A stretch of DNA of 64,000 bases, from positions 476,787,657 through 476,851,656 of the forward strand of contig NC_081412.1 in NCBI RefSeq assembly GCF_030272615.1, in the 5' to 3' direction. The stretch comes from Cryptomeria japonica (Eukaryota; Streptophyta; Pinopsida; Cupressales; Cupressaceae). Positions within the stretch are counted from its first letter, which is position 1. Each line of letters begins with the position of its first letter. Shown here piece after piece: positions 44,152-54,417 of this stretch. The notes beneath the pieces were generated by a model. That model searched no databases. It saw only the letters and a list, made by a program, of their open reading frames with translations, and was not told where the DNA came from. The position numbers and the translations under genes were made by a program.

Positions 44152-44565
44152 GTTCGCAGCTATGTTACAGCAGATTCAGTTACTCTTGCTAAATCCAGGT
44201 TGGTTTATGCCCATTTTTGTGTCAATGTTGTGATTAACAAAGCTCTCCCCAATTTTGTTTCTCTTAACTCAAAGTGGGGAAAATGGTCTCAGGCCATTGT
44301 CTATGAAAATGCTACTCTTTTTTGTCAGAAATGTGCTAAACAAGGGCACATCCAAGCTAAAAGAAGAGGCTATTGTAGATGAACCCATCAGCCCAAGTGC
44401 TCCCTCTTCCTCAACCCCCTTGGGACTGCCTAATGTGAGTGAAATCCTCGATGATTACCCCCACACTGACAAGATCCTTGAGATTTTAAAAACCTCGGTG
44501 GATCTAGTGAAGAAAGCTAGCCCAGTTGTGCCCCTGGAAGATGGTGAAATCCCTCCAGTGACAAG
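44152..44565 (+). pseudogene. Second LINE ORF1, part 3 (zinc knuckle and C-terminus)
   Basis: TADSVTLAKSRLVYAHFCVN, then KWSQAIVYENATLFCQKCAK and QGHIQAK, carry the end of DUF4283 and a CX2CX4H zinc knuckle. The last cysteine is displaced by a frameshift near 44370, after which frame 2 (EAIVDEPISPSAPSS..) runs open to 44565. Roughly 60 residues between parts 2 and 3 are missing. The gypsy LTR begins at 44566. Confidence 0.8.
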
Positions 44566-46099
44566 TGTATACACCTAAAAATGGTCTGAAGATAATTAAT
44601 TAAATAAGCAATTATTTAATTAATCCTGTATGTGGGAAAAGCGGTTCGATGAAATCCAAAATGTGAAAATATTTCAAGGACTTGCCCACACACCCATGGG
44701 ACTCTTGGTGCAAGTTATGGAGCCATGAGGAATGGCTCAACTTCCCAAGGAGTATTCCATGGTTCTCTATCTCACAGGGTCCCTCAAGCCAATGCCTTTG
44801 CTCTTAGATCACTGAGAAAAGTGACTTAAGGATGACGAATGCAAGAACGAGGGATGCTTTTGATCGAATTTAGTATGAATGCATCCTATTTATGCATGAT
44901 TCTAGTAAATGAACTAAACTAGATGATAAGATGGAAAGGTTAGTAAAAATACTATCCTAACATGATATACTAGTTATATGATTTAAGCTAATGATAATAG
45001 AAATACTCTCAAATGTTTATTAGATTAATTTCTATTGCAAAGAGAGGCTAAATGCTTGTTAAAATTAAGTATAAGTATGATGCTAAAAGACTTGGATTCT
45101 TCAAATGGAGGAATGAGAGCTCTATTTATAGGAAAAATAGGGCAATGGATGGTCAAGATTGGATAATCTTAACAAGGGTCAAGATTGAAAGTTAATCAAT
45201 CCATGTTTTCAATTCTCACCAATGAAATGGTGACAATTGTCAACATAAGACTACTTGAGAGGAGAGATAAGAAGCATTAAATGCTTGAGAAGACATGAAG
45301 GTTACCTTAGGGGATAAAGGTTAAGGTTAGGTTAAGGTTATCCATTGGATAAAGCTTTTACCCAAAGGATAAACTCTTGTGGAAAGGTTAAAGGGATAAC
45401 CATGGTCAAAGCAATGAATGCTTGATGAGACCCCTGGGTTAGATGAGGGTTGAGATAGGCAAAAAGTCTCTAACCATGCCACTAAGGGTTAGTTAACCAT
45501 TAATGGTTTGAAGACTTTGGGGACAAATTTGTAAGAGTCCTTCCAAATTTAGGGGTTTTCAACAAGTTAGCTTGTTGAAGGCATAAAGGCTTTAATGCCT
45601 TTTGAAGACTTTACTCCAAATTTGAGAAGTGACCTCCTCAAATTTAGGGAAAGGGGATAATTGATGGGTTAAACTTAATTGATTAGGATTAGATAGGTTC
45701 TAGAAGAATTTAGGAAGAGGGTTAGTAGGCAAGTGGGAGATGTAGGAAAATGCAAGTGAGTGAGGAATAATAGGATTTAAAATAAATTAGTTTATTTCAA
45801 TTTGGTTGCAAGTTGGGGATTTTAAATAAATTAGATTTATTTAATTGGGGTGAACTATTTAATTAAATGTAAATTTAATTAAAAAGTAGAGAGAAGGGAT
45901 TTAATTAAATAAAATGATTTATTCAATTAAATGATATAAAAGGCTTAAGTGAGTTTAAATAAATAAATAGAATAATTTATTTAATTAAATAGAAGAATGT
46001 GGGTGATTTAATTAAATTAGATTTAACTAAATAGAGGAATGAGAATAAAATGAACATTAAATATTCATTTAGGAATATGGTCATTTTTATACGTCTACA
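44566..46099 (-). repeat. 3' LTR of the minus-strand gypsy element
   Basis: On its own strand it begins TGTAGACGTATAAAAATG (46099) and ends ..TTTAGGTGTATACA (44566), with a TGTA/TACA inverted end and a polypurine tract just outside the start. Diverged homology to 1-1298 in reverse orientation includes the TATA block and the CCCTCGTTCTTGCAT block. It entered the LINE ORF1 after ACAAG; the matching duplication beyond the 5' end was not found. Confidence 0.8.
45123..45130 (-). promoter_or_regulatory. TATA box of the 3' LTR
   Basis: The minus strand reads CCTATAAATAGAGCTC, the same block as at 754-768. It lies about 970 bp from the LTR start, as expected for a U3 promoter. Confidence 0.65.
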
Positions 46100-46114
46100 T
46101 TTTTCCCCTCTTTG
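46100..46114 (-). other. Polypurine tract of the gypsy element
   Basis: On the minus strand CAAAGAGGGGAAAAA directly precedes the LTR start. This would prime plus-strand DNA synthesis and marks 44566-46099 as the 3' LTR of the element to its right. Confidence 0.75.
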
Positions 46115-46660
46115 AAGCGACATGTGTGCACATGTTGATTCAAAGAAAAATGATGTGTCGTTAAAATTTGATTATGATCAGTGTGATGTCGTATTGAGAT
46201 GTTCATATTGTGTCCCAGATTTGATAAATGATGCCCCAGATTTGATAAATGATGTTGATAATGCCCCCTCGGGAGATGAATCAAAAATTTGAAATTTTGT
46301 TTTGAGTTGATAAATTTGATTGCATTTTAAATTTTTGTCTATGTTGAATACGATAATTTGATTCATCTCCTTATAATGATGTTTGTTAGGGTGAGATGGG
46401 AGACCGTGAGCAATTTACGTGTTCTGCCATGTAACCCTAATTTCCATTTACCTTATAAAAAGGTAAAAAGTGATTTATTTTGTCTCATTTGTGCTTGTTG
46501 ACTTTGGAGAAAGTGACACTTGGAGAGAAAGTCAAGAGGCCGGTTCCCTATTCTTCTCATCGATTCGAGCGCGTTTGGAGGTATCGGAGGCCTGCCACGT
46601 ATGGACCTCCAGTAAGTTATCATTTTTAGTTAGGTTTTTTCATTTTTGGTCACGGAAATT
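46115..46660 (+). other. Noncoding leader region of the antisense gene
   Basis: No gene is seen. A 23-bp word CCCAGATTTGATAAATGATG is tandemly duplicated at about 46214-46258. A plus-strand stretch around 46430-46500 (CCTTATAAAAAGGTAAAAAG) looks like a TATA region about 220 bp before the 21-bp array and could serve the PMD gene. This is inference. Confidence 0.4.
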
Positions 46661-46668
46661 AACGGTTT

Positions 46669-47124
46669 AGCGCATCCAGTGGTTACCGTAGCGCATATGA
46701 AACAAAACGTAGTGCGTAGTGTCTTAGGAACTAGGATAGCATCCAGGTAGGTTAGGATAGCATATAGGGGGGTTAGGATAGCGCATAAACGGAGTTTAGC
46801 ACAACAGGTTCATAGGATAGCGCGCAGGGGGAAACAGGTATCGCATCTCTTAGACCTAGCGCTTAGGGTTAGCCCGGGGTCGCATGGGTAGGTTAGGTTA
46901 GCGTGTAGGTGTGACCTAGCGCATAGGGGTAGTGTTGCAGCGTAGAGCCAGATTAGGATAGCGCATAGCCAAGTTTTAGCACTTAGGGTGTTTTGGGTGG
47001 CACATTGATAGATTAGGGTAGCGCATAGGTGCATTTTAGCGCCTAGGGTGCATTTTGTAGTGCATGGAGATTGTTGGATAGCGCATGCCGAGCAGTGTAG
47101 CGTGTGGATAAAAGTTTTCAGCAT
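46669..47124 (+). repeat. TAGCGC array with 21-bp period and 60-bp higher-order unit
   Basis: Twenty-three copies of a core TAGCGCAT (variants AGTGC, AGCAC, TCGCAT) start at 46669, 46690, 46711, 46738, 46759 and then 46780, 46798, 46819, 46840, 46858, 46879, 46900 and so on to 47120. From 46780 the steps repeat 18, 21, 21 with one exception (19), a 60-bp unit repeated nearly six times. Within it each of the three subunit types has its own flank (for example GATTAGGATAGCGC every 60 bp). All steps are near multiples of 3. It lies 0.6 kb upstream of the PMD gene. Confidence 0.93.
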
Positions 47125-47420
47125 GTGAGCCGAAAAATTGGGGAAAGTAGGATTTTGGTGAGGATTATGAGATGAAGAAAGATAGGTAGGTGTTTGCCAG
47201 TTTTGTCGGGATGGGTGTGATAGTTAGTCTATGTGTCTGCGGTCGTTTGTTTTGAGAATTTTTCTGATATGAGTTTTGATATGGGATTTTTGATAGATAA
47301 CTTGATTTGATTTTCAATGTTTCAAGTTGATATTAATATGATGTTGATATTGATATGATATGATGTGGATCTGATATGGATTTGTGATGTGCAATGAATT
47401 TGATTTGATATGCATTATTT

Positions 47421-47560
47421 CAAGTTGATATAAATGTGGGACTCGAGTTGTTTTTCAAGTTGATATGGTTGTGGAACTTGAGTTGTTTTACAAGTTGATA
47501 TGAATGTGGAACTTGAGTTGTATTACAAGTTGATATGGCTGTGGAACTTGAGTTGTTTTA
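47421..47560 (+). repeat. 35-bp minisatellite, four units plus partial
   Basis: Units start CAAGTTGATATRNNTGTGG at 47421, 47456, 47491 and 47526, with a broken fifth at 47561. They are nearly identical, and each contains GGAACTTGAGTTGT or a close variant. Single diverged relatives lie at about 47328 and 47630. It sits between the TAGCGC array and the PMD reading frame. Confidence 0.92.
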
Positions 47561-47722
47561 CAAGTTAATATGATCTGATATTGATATGGATTTGATATGA
47601 TGTGGAACTTGATTAGATTTTCAATGTTTCAAGTTGATATGAATTTGATTTTGATATGAATTGATTTGATGAGGAAACTGATATTGGACATATTTTGTTT
47701 GTGACAGGAGCGGCTTGGGGTT

Positions 47723-49713
47723 GTGCAGTCACGAGAGCGATTTTTGAGACCGTGGTTGTTGATATCACGATTGACACAAGAAAACATGGATATCATTAAG
47801 AGGTGTGGACTATCCTCTTTGTTGGAGATGTCTTGGTATATCATTAACCGGGGTTTATTGACAGCTTTGGCCGAGAGGTGGCATAGTGACACCAACACCT
47901 TTTATTTGGCGACAAGTGAGATCACAGTGACACCTGAGGATTGCTACCGGATTCTATGGATTCCCGTGGTAGGTGCACTTTTACCATATGAGCAGACCGA
48001 GGAGGGCAGGACTGAGGCTCTTCACTGGATATTACAGGACAATACAATTTGCGGATATGAGATCCCCTCGTAGGAGTTCATTGATTTGGATTACACCCCT
48101 CTACTATCGTGCTAGCAAGATTTATAGGTGGTTTCTTATGTCCCGACCGTAGGTCAAAGGGACTAGCAGTAGGATGGGGGTTGGTCTTGGAGGGCATGGT
48201 GACACAGGGTCGCCAATTTGCATGGGGGTCTGCTATGTTGGCCCACTTATACAAGGATTTGCATCAGGTGGTTTACTTGGGATATAATAGTCTATCAGTT
48301 GGGGTCACGCTACTACAGGTATGGGCGTGGGAGCATATTCCTGTAGCTAGGCCACTTACAGATAGAGATAGGCCAGTTGGTTGTGCGTATGCCTATGGAT
48401 ATAGAGCGATAGTTGTCCAGCGTAAGCTGGGCAAACTAGAGCATTGGAGGCAAGTGCTAGATGATATTGATATGGTCGTCTGGAGACCGTATACAGATTA
48501 TGAGGTGTGGGCAGAGGATGGGATGGAGATGCCCTATGTCTACATGTCCCGATTCTGATAGGGCGGACACCCTTTGTTATTGAGAGATTCCTACACAGCC
48601 GAGTGTTGCAACAGTATGGTCGACAATAGGGGATACCACAGGAAGCATGCTTGTATGCTCGACGGAGGCAGGATGTACTAGAGTGGAAACCCACTATTGA
48701 TAGCACAGTGGTAGTTGAGGAGTTCTTTCACCTAGCCGGTTAGATATGGGACTATGCCTATGGGATAGTGGATGCGGGGATGAGCGATGAGTTCGCAACA
48801 CTTTTTGCGGCTCATGCGGTGGCCAGTATATCAGATCTAGCGGAGATGATTCTCTCTTTTGACGATGATGAGGATGAACATCACGAGAGACTAGGGAGAT
48901 GGGAAGAGGAGGGAGAGGAGCTGGATGAGGGAGGTGAGGATGGTGGAGGTGATGATGGTGGAGATGGTAGAGGAGGTGGCCAAGGTCGACATGGGGATAG
49001 GGGGAGAGTTGATCGGGGGAGGAGAGGGGATAGAGGTGGAGCTGGTGGTGACAGAGGGATATGGGTGGAGAGAGTAGTGCGATGGGTTGCGGAGGATAGA
49101 GGGAGGGGAGGTTTGACTATAGGAGCTGGTGGTGAGGAGAGGGTAGGAGAGGTGATAGTAGCTGTGGGAGAGACAAATGATTTTAGATGGCCAGCCCAGA
49201 GGAGGAGGTCAGATGTTTTACCCCCACCAGCATCGAGGACAGGGAGAGGGACAAGGGGTACCACTACACAGGTACCCCTCCAGATTCAGATTCCTACTCA
49301 CCGGGAGGATGCTCAGATAAGGTCCTTATAGTTGTCAGTGCAGAATCTATAGACATAGTTGTTGGCGCATCAACATCAGATTACTCAGCTTACCAAAAAG
49401 CGGGATTCAGAGAGAGAGCGTCGGGGTCGAGAAAAGGCGCTTGTAGAGAGCGAAAGTAGGTGCCTCGATGCGAGACACACTGAGGGAGATACGACACACT
49501 ACCATGGCGGTCAAGTACTATAGGCGATTGTATGAGGACCTAGTCCCTAGAGAAGAGAGGGCCCCTAGTTTTAATGGTAGTCGGTCATCTTGGAGTCAGT
49601 CATGGACAGAGAGTAGGGGTGTAACTGGGCCACCTCGACAGGATCCACCTGGAGATCCAGGTGCTGGGACATCTGCTACAAGACCATCACCCTCAGGAGA
49701 TAGTCATACCTGA
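47723..49713 (+). pseudogene. Plant mobile domain (PMD, MAIN-like) gene carried antisense in the gypsy element
   Basis: Segment 1 (47723-48073) has the PMD start: NMDIIKRCGLSSLLEMSWYI, LLTALAERWHSDTNTFYLAT, EITVTPEDCYRILWIPVVG. Segment 2 (48109-48558, new frame) gives LARFIGGFLCPDRRSKGLAV, QFAWGSAMLAHLYKDLHQ and LLQVWAWEHIPVARP. Segment 3 (another frame) gives PFVIERFLHSRVLQQYGRQ and, from 48768, DEFATLFAAHAV. Then follow an acidic and Gly/Arg/Asp-rich tail (48860-49150), a Gln-rich coiled-coil piece and a Pro/Ser/Gly-rich C-terminus ending 49713. The order matches PF10536 proteins, known as host MAIN/MAIL1 and also carried by retroelements. Two frameshifts and at least three stops break it. 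It is markedly more GC-rich than its surroundings. The start codon is unclear. Confidence 0.85.
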
Positions 49714-51055
49714 GAGACGTTGTCTTTATTGTATTTGGATCATTTTGTTGCATTTTGGGACATACATGACATATTTTGTACTTTGATCATTTTTGAGATA
49801 TATACGACACCATTTGCTTTGATCCTCATGTGATGTGTTTCATGGATGATGCTTTCTATATGATTCTGATGTTTCTATGATGATGATGCAATGCTTAGAT
49901 GCATGTGATTTGATATGCGATGAATATGATGTGATAATGCATGATGTTGTGAGATGTATCTTGAAAATGAGATGTATGATATTGATATGTTGTGAGATGT
50001 ATCTTGAAAATGAGATGTATGATATTGATATGCAACTAATTGTAAAATGATATGCAACTAATTGTAAAATTATATGCAACTAATTGAGCATCCTCATTCT
50101 TCCGTTTGTCATTCCTGTAAAGTCACCTGTTTTTTCTTTCTTTGTAGTTATCATCATTGAGCATGGATTTGTTGGGATATGTTGAAAATTTATACAAGCA
50201 TAATGGTATAATTGAACCACAATGACCTGAGAAAAATTTACATGATTTCTTATTTTGCAAGATAGCACAAGCGTCAAGGTATAATTGAACCAAGACGACC
50301 TGAGTGTGGCTTGCATATAAACAGACAATATTAAACCATTTTTATGCATAAAGTGGAATCATGTATTCAGTGATATGCTTTGAATCACGTCTCGAGACAA
50401 GTATTTGCATAGTACAAGTGATCGCCTCACAGACAGAAAACTAAAAAAATATTGGAGTCCCCATTACTTTCTCTAGCTCGATGCATCGTTGAGAAAATGT
50501 AGAGGATCCAATAGTTCAAAAAAAGTTTAAGTGCAAAAATAGTCAAAACTTCATGCCAGATGCAAACATTTGATACTTCAGAAAATCATCCATCATGTGT
50601 TGTGAATCCTTTTAAGTGATCAATGTTTGTTCTCATGATTGTTGATTTGTTGTTGGACATGATGCTTTGAGTTTGCTGCCAGTTTTGATTTAGGATGGAA
50701 TTTTGATCAATGTTGCCCCTAGCTAATTTGACCTCCTGATGCGGATATGTATAGTGATCACCAAGCCATGGTAGATGACAAAATGGTATTCGGGTTAACA
50801 AGGATAGTGACTACGCTAAGTATGTATAGAAGAATGGTATTTTGATAAAGTGTTGCGCGATGGCCAATAGTGCTTGATTGTGTATAAAAGACTCGTGAGT
50901 AAAGATAGATAAAGGAGTTGTCCTCTCACAATAGCGCTTCTTTTTAGGTTTTCACCAGTTGTTTTTATTGTACCTTTTTAGTTGCTTTTTCTTTTTCTTG
51001 ATTTTTGATTTTTGATTTTTTTTGATGTTTTTGACTTTTCCGTGCATTAGATTGC
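49714..51055. other. Intergenic region between the convergent PMD and pol ends, with short repeats
   Basis: No gene. A 43-bp unit beginning GTTGTGAGATGTATCTTG is duplicated exactly (49946-49988, 49989-50031). It is followed by a 22-bp unit GCAACTAATTGTAAAATGAT at 50032, 50054 and a partial at 50076. TATAATTGAACCAMRAYGACCTGAG occurs twice about 74 bp apart (near 50206 and 50280). The remaining sequence is AT-rich. Confidence 0.7.
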
Positions 51056-52250
51056 TTAAGTGTAGTATTTCTTCAAATGGATGTTGTTGGTTGGTTCATC
51101 GAGCACATCTCCTTTTGAAGTTGTTAGCTGATAAGCACTTGATCCATAGGCTGATATGATAACATAGGGACCTAACCAGTTAGGTTCAAATTTTCCTTTC
51201 TTTTCCCGATCCTGCTGATTTCTGGGTTTTTCTTTGAGGACTACGTCACCAATTTTAAAAATTCTAGGGATGACCTTGTGATTGTAGCTTCAGCACATGC
51301 ATTGTTGATATGCTTTGAGGTGAGTATAGGCATGTTGGAATTTTTCATCTAGAAGTTCTAGCTCTTGTAGTCGGTTTACTCAATACTCTTCATCTTGAAT
51401 GAGGCCTTTCAAAGATACTTTGAGAGATGGAATCTCTACCTCCAAGGGTAAAATTGCCTCTGATCCATACACCAATGAATATGGCGTAGCTCCCGTAGGT
51501 GTGTGGATGCTAGTTCTATATGCCCAAAGTGTTGGATTGAGTTGCACGTGCCAATCTTTGCCTACATCATTCACTATTTTCTTGAAGATTTTTAATATTG
51601 TTTTGTTGGATGCTTCGGCCTGATCATTCCCCTGTGGGTAGTAAGGTGTAGAGAAACGATGTTGGATTTTGAATTTTTCACATAGTTCTCGCACATCTTG
51701 GTTCTTGGAAGGTCATCCATTATCTATGGTGATGGAACTTGGAATGCCATATTTGCAAATTAGATAATTAAGAATAAAAGAGGCAATTTGTTTCCCAGTC
51801 ATTGTGGTCATGGGGACCGCCTCAATCCATTTGGTAAAATATTATGTTGCAGTGATAATGAACTTGTGTCCATTTGAAGATGAAGGATAGATTTTTCCAA
51901 CTAAGTCCAATCCCCACTAGCAAAAGGGCCAGGATGTTGTGAATGGCTGCAGTTCCTGTGCTAGTGCATGTATAAGATTACCATGGATTTGGAATTTAGG
52001 ACATTTCTTTGCAAAATGATAAGATTCCTTTTCCATTGTCGGCTAGTAATATCCCATTTATAGAAGTTTTTTAGCAAGAGTAGAACCACTTGAATGTGTG
52101 CCACATATACCTTTGTGAAGCTCTTGTAAAGCAGAGTCAGATTCATTATGATCAAGGCAATAAAGAAGAGTACCATCTAGACCTCGATGGTACATAGTAT
52201 CAGTAGTGAGAGTATAACGGGTGACTTGCCAAATAAAGTTGTGTTTTTGG
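51056..52250 (-). pseudogene. Gypsy integrase, broken
   Basis: On the minus strand the zinc-binding part (LHKGICGTHSSGSTLAKKLL, AKKCPKFQIHG, second Cys of the CX2C pair lost) is followed by WGLDLVGKIYPSSSNGHKF, SITIDNG, then the open stretch 51694-51380 with KIQHRFSTPYYPQGNDQAEA (catalytic Glu) and GATPYSLVYGSEAILPLEVE. The C-terminal part ends KGKFEPNWLGPYVI and NIHLKKYYT, stop at 51056. Stops (for example a TAG before WGLDL) and frame changes inactivate it. The enzyme would insert the cDNA into host DNA. Confidence 0.85.
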
Positions 52251-52303
52251 TTTTGAGATAGGTCAATGGGTAGGATATGGTTTTTAAGATAGTCGTATAT
52301 TGT

Positions 52304-52531
52304 TCAGTATAACAGAGAGTCAGAACCATTTAAGGCATAGATAACATGGGATGCGGAATGGTCATAGGCTGGGGAGAATAATTGCTCTACCAGAAACTCG
52401 TAACAACTCTGTTTCTCTGGAATTTGTAGTAGTGAAGCGATAGTAGCCATTGCATATGTTGCTCTGTTGTCTAACCTTGGTATTTGATCGAAGGTAATGT
52501 GTACAAAATATTGTTTGAAATCATCCACCAT
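52304..52531 (-). pseudogene. RNase H to integrase linker of gypsy pol
   Basis: The frame MVDDFKQYFVHITFDQIPRL, then ATYAMATIASLLQIP, is the C-terminal end of the RNase H domain (in relatives ..RADALATLAS). Here the conserved second Asp is replaced by the sequence around TYAMATIAS. It continues to ALNGSDSLLY and is separated from 52532 by a single stop. Confidence 0.7.
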
Positions 52532-52906
52532 TCATTTGTATGGTAGCAACTTGTCGTCTTTCATCTGATAGTCATTGTTGATCTGATTGATGAGTAGTTG
52601 TGAATCTCCGTAGACTTTCAATTCTATGATTCTCCATTCCACAGCCATTTTGATCCCTGTAACCAGTGCCTCATATTCAACAATGTTATTTGTGCATGGA
52701 AACATGAGCCTATATGATCTTGGTATGGTGTGCCCATCAGGAGTGATGAACAGAATGCCAACACCTGAGCCATGTTGAGTATAGGAACCATCAAAGTAGA
52801 GGGTCCATTGCTTGGTGTTTATAGTAAGAACATCCCTATCTGAAAATTCAATCTCCATTGGTTGTTTATCTGGTAATGGTGCATTTACCAACTGATCTGC
52901 AATCAC
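52532..52906 (-). pseudogene. Gypsy RNase H
   Basis: The open frame contains WTLYFDGSYTQHGSGVGILF (first catalytic Asp), CTNNIVEYEALVTGIKMAVE (Glu) and LKVYGDSQLLINQINNDYQ (Asp). These match the Ty3/gypsy RNase H and the older copy at 38430. It would degrade the RNA of the RNA:DNA hybrid. It is open for 124 residues but separated from RT by a broken stretch (52907-53147). Confidence 0.9.
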
Positions 52907-53147
52907 TTGTCCTTTGATAGCTCGTCACTCTATGTAGTGGATATCAAATTCGCTGAGAATCATTACCCATTTAGCCAATCTACCAGTGAGAGTTGCTTTG
53001 CTGAGTAAGTATTTTAGAGGATCAATTTTTGCTACGAGCTTGATTGTATGTGCTAGCATGTAGTGTCAAAACTTTTATGAAGCAAATACTACTGTTAGAC
53101 AAGCCTTCTCAATGAATGCATAATTGAGCTCATATCCATTCAAAGTT

Positions 53148-54344
53148 CTACTGATGTAATAGATAGCTCATTCGTTTCCTTCTTGATTTTCTTGTGCTAA
53201 TAGTGTCCCCAGTGATGTCTGTTGTTGATATGTATAGAATAAGTGGCTTCCCTGCTATTGGTGGTACTAGAATCGATAGGTTCATTAGATATTGCTTGAT
53301 TTGGTAGAATGATTCTGCGCATTTGGCTTCCCATTTGAATGGTACATTCTTATGTAGCAAATGATTGAATGGTAGACTTTTATCTGCTAGTTGAGTGATG
53401 AAATGCCTGATTGACTGGAGCCATCCTTGAAAGGATCTGAGTTGACTGATCTTCTTAGGTGGTGGCATTTCCATGATGGCTTGTACCTTTGTTGGATCGA
53501 CTTCAATGCCCTTTTCTGAGACTATGTAGCCTAATAACTTGCCTGATGTAACCCCAAAGACACACTTCTTAGGGTTGAGCTTGACTTGAAATTTTTCTAA
53601 TCTGTCAAAAATCTTTTCTAAGATGCTTCGATGTTCTACTCGGGTAAATGATTTAGCTAGTAAATCATCCACATAGTCCTCCATGAAGGTATGCATCATG
53701 TATTGAAAGATTGTTGTCATTGCGCGTTGATAAGTTGCCCCAGCATTCTTTAAGCTAAACGACATGACATTCCAACAGTATGTTCCCCAAGGACAGGTAA
53801 ATGCTATTTTATCTTGATCCTTTGGAGCTATCTTGATTTGATTATAGCCCAAAAAATCGTCCATTAGTGATAGCATTGCATGGCCTGTTGTGAGGTCTAC
53901 AATTATGTCGATACTGGGCAAAGGAAAGTCATCCTTTGGACAGGCTTTGTTTACATCTCTAAAATCGGTGCGTATCTTGATGCTGCCATCTGATTTTGAA
54001 ACTGGCACAATGTTGGAAATCCATTTAGCATAGTCGATAGGTCGAATACATCCGACGTCTAATAGTTTCTTTAACTCATCTTTGACCATGAGTGCTACAT
54101 GTGGATTCATTTTTCTTAGTTTTTGCTTAACTGGCTTGGCTCCCAGAGCAATGGACAAGTGATGCATGATTAAGTGTGGATCAATCCTGGGCATATCTAC
54201 ATATGACCAAGCAAAATTGATTTTCTTTTCTTTAAAAAATTGGGTACACTCCGATCTTTCTTTCTCTGTCAAAGATTCTGCTAGGTGTATGTTTTTGGCT
54301 GCTTCTGTTGTACCAATGTTGATTGATTGAGTAGGCTCAATCAA
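53148..54344 (-). CDS. Gypsy reverse transcriptase, longest intact frame in the window
   Basis: Three hundred and ninety-eight residues are open. Order: IHLAESLTEKERSECTQFF; LGAKPVKQKLRKMNPHVALM; ELKKLLDVGCIRPIDYAKWI; VPVSKSDGSIKIRTDFRDVN; CPKDDFPLPSIDIIVDLTTG; AMLSLMDDFLGYNQIKIAPK (first catalytic Asp region); AFTCPWGTYCWNVMSFSLKN; EDYVDDLLAKS (YVDD at 53664-53675); KKCVFGVTSGKLLGYIVSEKG; and the connection domain LPFNHLLHKNVPFKWEAKC. This is a full Ty3/gypsy RT fold with all core motifs. The frame ends early in the RT-RNase H connection by frameshift, so it is a piece of a broken polyprotein. The first Met is not a real start. Confidence 0.92.
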   Translation of the reverse strand: MIEPTQSINIGTTEAAKNIHLAESLTEKERSECTQFFKEKKINFAWSYVDMPRIDPHLIMHHLSIALGAKPVKQKLRKMNPHVALMVKDELKKLLDVGCIRPIDYAKWISNIVPVSKSDGSIKIRTDFRDVNKACPKDDFPLPSIDIIVDLTTGHAMLSLMDDFLGYNQIKIAPKDQDKIAFTCPWGTYCWNVMSFSLKNAGATYQRAMTTIFQYMMHTFMEDYVDDLLAKSFTRVEHRSILEKIFDRLEKFQVKLNPKKCVFGVTSGKLLGYIVSEKGIEVDPTKVQAIMEMPPPKKISQLRSFQGWLQSIRHFITQLADKSLPFNHLLHKNVPFKWEAKCAESFYQIKQYLMNLSILVPPIAGKPLILYISTTDITGDTISTRKSRRKRMSYLLHQ

Positions 54345-54417
54345 TATGGGTGATCGCTCCTGATAGTGTTCAGGAAGAGTGTCAAGTCTCCCATCTTTAG
54401 GTGCCTTAAAAAGGTTT

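Noticed and set aside
46810-47124. Minus-strand Cys/Leu-rich open frame of 104 residues
   Set aside because: It is the reverse reading of the 60-bp repeat array. Periods divisible by 3 keep it open; there is no independent sign of coding.
48881-49264. Minus-strand Pro/Ser-rich frame of 127 residues
   Set aside because: It is the antisense shadow of the Gly/Asp/Arg-rich tail of the PMD gene.
47723-49713. PMD gene as a host gene
   Set aside because: It lies between gypsy pol and 3' LTR, has no introns visible, and is broken by frameshifts; a cargo gene of the element fits better.
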